From contig NZ_CP093337.1 of the NCBI RefSeq assembly GCF_022637395.1, positions 3,060,501 through 3,124,500 on the forward strand: a stretch of 64,000 bases of DNA. The letters run 5' to 3'. The DNA is from Shinella sp. H4-D48. Lineage in GTDB: Bacteria > Pseudomonadota > Alphaproteobacteria > Rhizobiales > Rhizobiaceae. Within the stretch, counting starts at the first letter, position 1, and each line of letters opens with the position of its first letter. Below are positions 62,278 to 64,000 of the stretch, one piece after another. Both the position numbers and the translations under genes were made by a program. The notes under the pieces were generated by a model, which had not been told where the DNA came from, searched no databases, and saw only the letters and a list, made by a program, of their open reading frames with translations.

Positions 62278-62303
62278 TTTTGACGTTTTCGTAAACGTCA
62301 AAG
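62278..62303. promoter_or_regulatory. 26-bp palindrome before nitronate monooxygenase
   Basis: Arms TTTTGACGTTT and AAACGTCAAAG, around a TCGT centre, match the palindrome before the beta-oxidation operon (23383-23408) at 23 of 26 positions. It ends 12 bases before the ATG at 62316 and follows GCTATCCT, a possible -10 element, so a bound protein would block transcription. The same regulator probably controls both loci. Confidence 0.7.
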
Positions 62304-62315
62304 AAGGACGTCTTC

Positions 62316-63278
62316 ATGGCCCTGCCCGCGATCCTCAAGGACAAGCTGCGCCTGCCCGTTGTCGCGGCACCGCTCTTCATCATCTCGCACCCTGCACTGA
62401 CCATCGCGCAATGCAAGGCCGGGGTGGTCGGCGCCTTTCCCGCGCTCAACGCGCGCCCGGAATCGCAGCTCGACGAGTGGCTGGCCGAGATCACGGAAGC
62501 CCTTGCGGCGCATGATGCGAAACACCCCGATCGCCCGGCCGCGCCATTTGCCGTCAACCAGATCGTCCACCGCTCCAACAAGCGGCTGGAGCACGATCTC
62601 GCGATGTGCGTGAAGTACAAGGTGCCCATCGTCATTTCCTCGCTGGGGGCGGTGCCTGAAGTGAACGCTGCGATCCACTCCTATGGCGGCATCGTGCTGC
62701 ATGACGTCATCAACAATCGCCATGCAAGCTCCGCGATCCGCAAGGGCGCCGACGGCCTGATCGCCGTCGCAGCCGGTGCGGGCGGCCATGCGGGCACGCT
62801 CTCGCCCTTCGCACTCGTCCAGGAAATCCGCGCATGGTTCGACGGCCCGCTGCTGCTTTCCGGTGCCATTTCCACCGGCGGCGCCATTCTTGCGGCCCAG
62901 GCGATGGGCGCCGACATGGCCTATATCGGCTCGCCCTTCATCGCCACGACAGAAGCCCGCGCCAGCGATGCCTACAAGCAGATGATCGTCGACAGCGCCG
63001 CCGCCGACATCGTCTATTCCAACTATTTCACCGGCATTCACGGCAACTACCTGAAACCCTCCATCGCCGCCGCCGGCATGGACCCGGATCACCTGCCGGA
63101 GGCCGATCCCTCGAAAATGGATTTCGAGACGGCAACATCAGGGGCCAAAGCGTGGAAGGACATCTGGGGCTGCGGCCAGGGCATCGGCGCCGTCCAGTCC
63201 GTTACCCCGACGGCCGAACTCGTCGCGCGCCTGGAGCGGGAATATGCCGCCACCAAGGCCCGCATCGCTGCCGGCTGA
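62316..63278 (+). CDS. Nitronate monooxygenase family flavoprotein
   Basis: The 320-residue protein is an FMN TIM-barrel enzyme of the NMO/2-nitropropane dioxygenase family, related to enoyl-ACP reductase FabK. Visible parts are LRLPVVAAPLFIISHPAL at the start, AGVVGAFPALNARP, DGLIAVAAGAGGHAG with the conserved His, LLSGAISTGGAILAAQAMGAD and YIGSPFIATTEA at the FMN phosphate site. AAGAAGGACGTC precedes the ATG. Family members oxidise nitronates, but some act on lipid-like substrates; sharing an operator with the beta-oxidation operon favours a role in acyl metabolism. Confidence 0.93.
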   Translation: MALPAILKDKLRLPVVAAPLFIISHPALTIAQCKAGVVGAFPALNARPESQLDEWLAEITEALAAHDAKHPDRPAAPFAVNQIVHRSNKRLEHDLAMCVKYKVPIVISSLGAVPEVNAAIHSYGGIVLHDVINNRHASSAIRKGADGLIAVAAGAGGHAGTLSPFALVQEIRAWFDGPLLLSGAISTGGAILAAQAMGADMAYIGSPFIATTEARASDAYKQMIVDSAAADIVYSNYFTGIHGNYLKPSIAAAGMDPDHLPEADPSKMDFETATSGAKAWKDIWGCGQGIGAVQSVTPTAELVARLEREYAATKARIAAG

Positions 63279-63401
63279 AGCGGGCGCGCACCAGATGGCG
63301 CGGGGAAAAATGCGGAAGTTGAAACTCACCGCTTGAAATCTCCGCGCATAGCGGTTATCAGCGCACCCATTCCGGTCCCGGCACGCTTCGGGACCATGAA
63401 G

Positions 63402-63477
63402 GCCGCTTTAGCTCAGTTGGTAGAGCACGTCATTCGTAATGACGGGGTCACGTGTTCGAGTCACGTAAGCGGCACCA
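63402..63477 (+). tRNA. tRNA-Thr (anticodon CGT)
   Basis: A 76-base cloverleaf with encoded CCA is seen: acceptor stem GCCGCTT/AAGCGGC, D arm AGCTCAGTTGGTAGAGC, anticodon stem CGTCA/TGACG with loop TTCGTAA (anticodon CGT), and T arm with GTTCGAGTC. It reads ACG threonine codons. Confidence 0.97.
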
Positions 63478-63589
63478 TCTTCCTCCCCAAAACATTTATG
63501 ATTTCGACTTGCCGTCAGGCAGACGCAGTTGGTGGTTAAATCCGGTAAACTGTTAGACTCGATCGTCCCCTTTACAGGAGCCTCCTCGT

Positions 63590-63931
63590 ATGAGCGACAC
63601 CTGCCCTATTCCCACGCCTGAACAACGGCGCGCCAACGATATCGTGGAGAATGCCCAGGCGCGGATGATGGATGCCGTCCTGGCAGCGGTTGAGGGTGCT
63701 GCGCGAGAGGTGGAGGAGGCCTGGAAAAGCGACCAGACGTCAGAGGCTCCACCGCCGCAGGACTATTTTGCCGCCGTCGTGCACCAACGCATGTTCCTGC
63801 TTCTGTGCGGCGCCGATGCCGAGCGTATGACGGGTGGCGACCCTGTCATCGCGGGCCATCTCATCGGCAATCAGCAGAAAATCGTCGAGCATTACTGGAC
63901 AGCGAAAGGCGGGAAGGACGCCGCCCCCTGA
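63590..63931 (+). CDS. Small hypothetical protein
   Basis: The 113-residue soluble protein is mostly helical: an acidic N-terminal helix pair (ANDIVENAQARMMDAVLAAVEGAAREVEEAW), a Pro-rich turn, and a second helical half (FAAVVHQRMFLLLCGADAERM, IVEHYWTAKGGKD). ACAGGAGCCTCCTCGT precedes the ATG. I recognise no family. It stands alone after tRNA-Thr. Nothing further is seen from its stop to the end of the window. Confidence 0.7.
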   Translation: MSDTCPIPTPEQRRANDIVENAQARMMDAVLAAVEGAAREVEEAWKSDQTSEAPPPQDYFAAVVHQRMFLLLCGADAERMTGGDPVIAGHLIGNQQKIVEHYWTAKGGKDAAP

Positions 63932-64000
63932 AACATCCTAGCGGGGCCCCGCCACCTTGCGAACCGTGCGGACGCCGCTAGACTGACGCAGTTACACGGA

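Noticed and set aside
1-64000. CRISPR arrays, insertion sequences, prophage or toxin-antitoxin genes
   Set aside because: No regularly spaced repeats, transposase, integrase or phage structural gene was found; the S24 repressor stands alone.

Overview
The window looks like chromosomal DNA of an alphaproteobacterium of the order Hyphomicrobiales (Rhizobiales), most likely Rhizobiaceae. The grounds are high GC, the cell-cycle regulator GcrA, a PodJ-type polarity protein, a SAM-II riboswitch before metZ, a double-length dCTP deaminase, a phoR-pstSCAB-phoU-phoB cluster, and intergenic palindromes of the RIME type known from rhizobia. The genus cannot be fixed from the sequence alone. No insertion sequence, prophage, CRISPR array or plasmid gene was seen.

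Layout. 1-4.4 kb: a 5'-truncated hybrid sensor kinase with a sodium:solute symporter-like N-terminus, a converging LuxR-type regulator and a small secreted protein. 4.5-10.8 kb: DUF952 protein and pyrD (overlapping), small proteins, a MATE exporter operon, a methyltransferase and a YitT-like protein. 10.8-15.1 kb: an Rrf2 regulator with an AhpD-like protein, divergent from the ligase-associated helicase and PdeM nuclease. 15.1-18.7 kb: a PQQ-type sugar dehydrogenase, a universal stress protein behind a perfect FNR/FixK box, and a TauE/SafE exporter with its TIGR02186 partner. 19.2-23 kb: podJ. 23.5-29 kb: a fatty-acid beta-oxidation operon (acyl-CoA dehydrogenase, thiolase, FadB-type enzyme) ending in a strong terminator. 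29.3-30.6 kb: cspA, rpsU and two small proteins. 30.6-38 kb: cupredoxin, glyoxalase-fold protein, a repeat-rich gap, a three-gene signalling cassette, a DMT transporter, an S24 repressor and a solute-binding protein. 38-40.1 kb: a membrane glycosyltransferase and tRNA-Gly(CCC). 40.4-44.3 kb: a TonB-dependent receptor coupled to a di-heme peroxidase, with base composition that looks different from its neighbours. 44.3-50.8 kb: dcd, SAM-II riboswitch plus metZ, apaG, hslO, argF and argD. 51.2-51.7 kb: gcrA. 51.9-60.7 kb: the phosphate regulon (phoB, phoU, pstB, pstA, pstC, pstS, phoR) with divergent ppk2. 60.7-64 kb: an unrecognised membrane protein, a nitronate monooxygenase, tRNA-Thr(CGT) and a small hypothetical gene.

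The most notable non-coding signals are these. Eight GANTC (CcrM) sites lie between argD and gcrA, seven of them within 120 bp and beside a CtrA-like box. A near-identical 26-bp palindrome precedes both the beta-oxidation operon and the nitronate monooxygenase 39 kb away. A 27-bp palindrome lies between rrf2 and the DNA-damage helicase. A terminator with an overlapping alternative hairpin follows the SAM-II riboswitch. A terminator-like hairpin stands at the 5' end of the argD leader. Most genes are conserved rhizobial housekeeping genes. The TonB receptor/peroxidase pair and the glycosyltransferase with a possible MshEN-type N-terminus are the least explained protein-coding parts.
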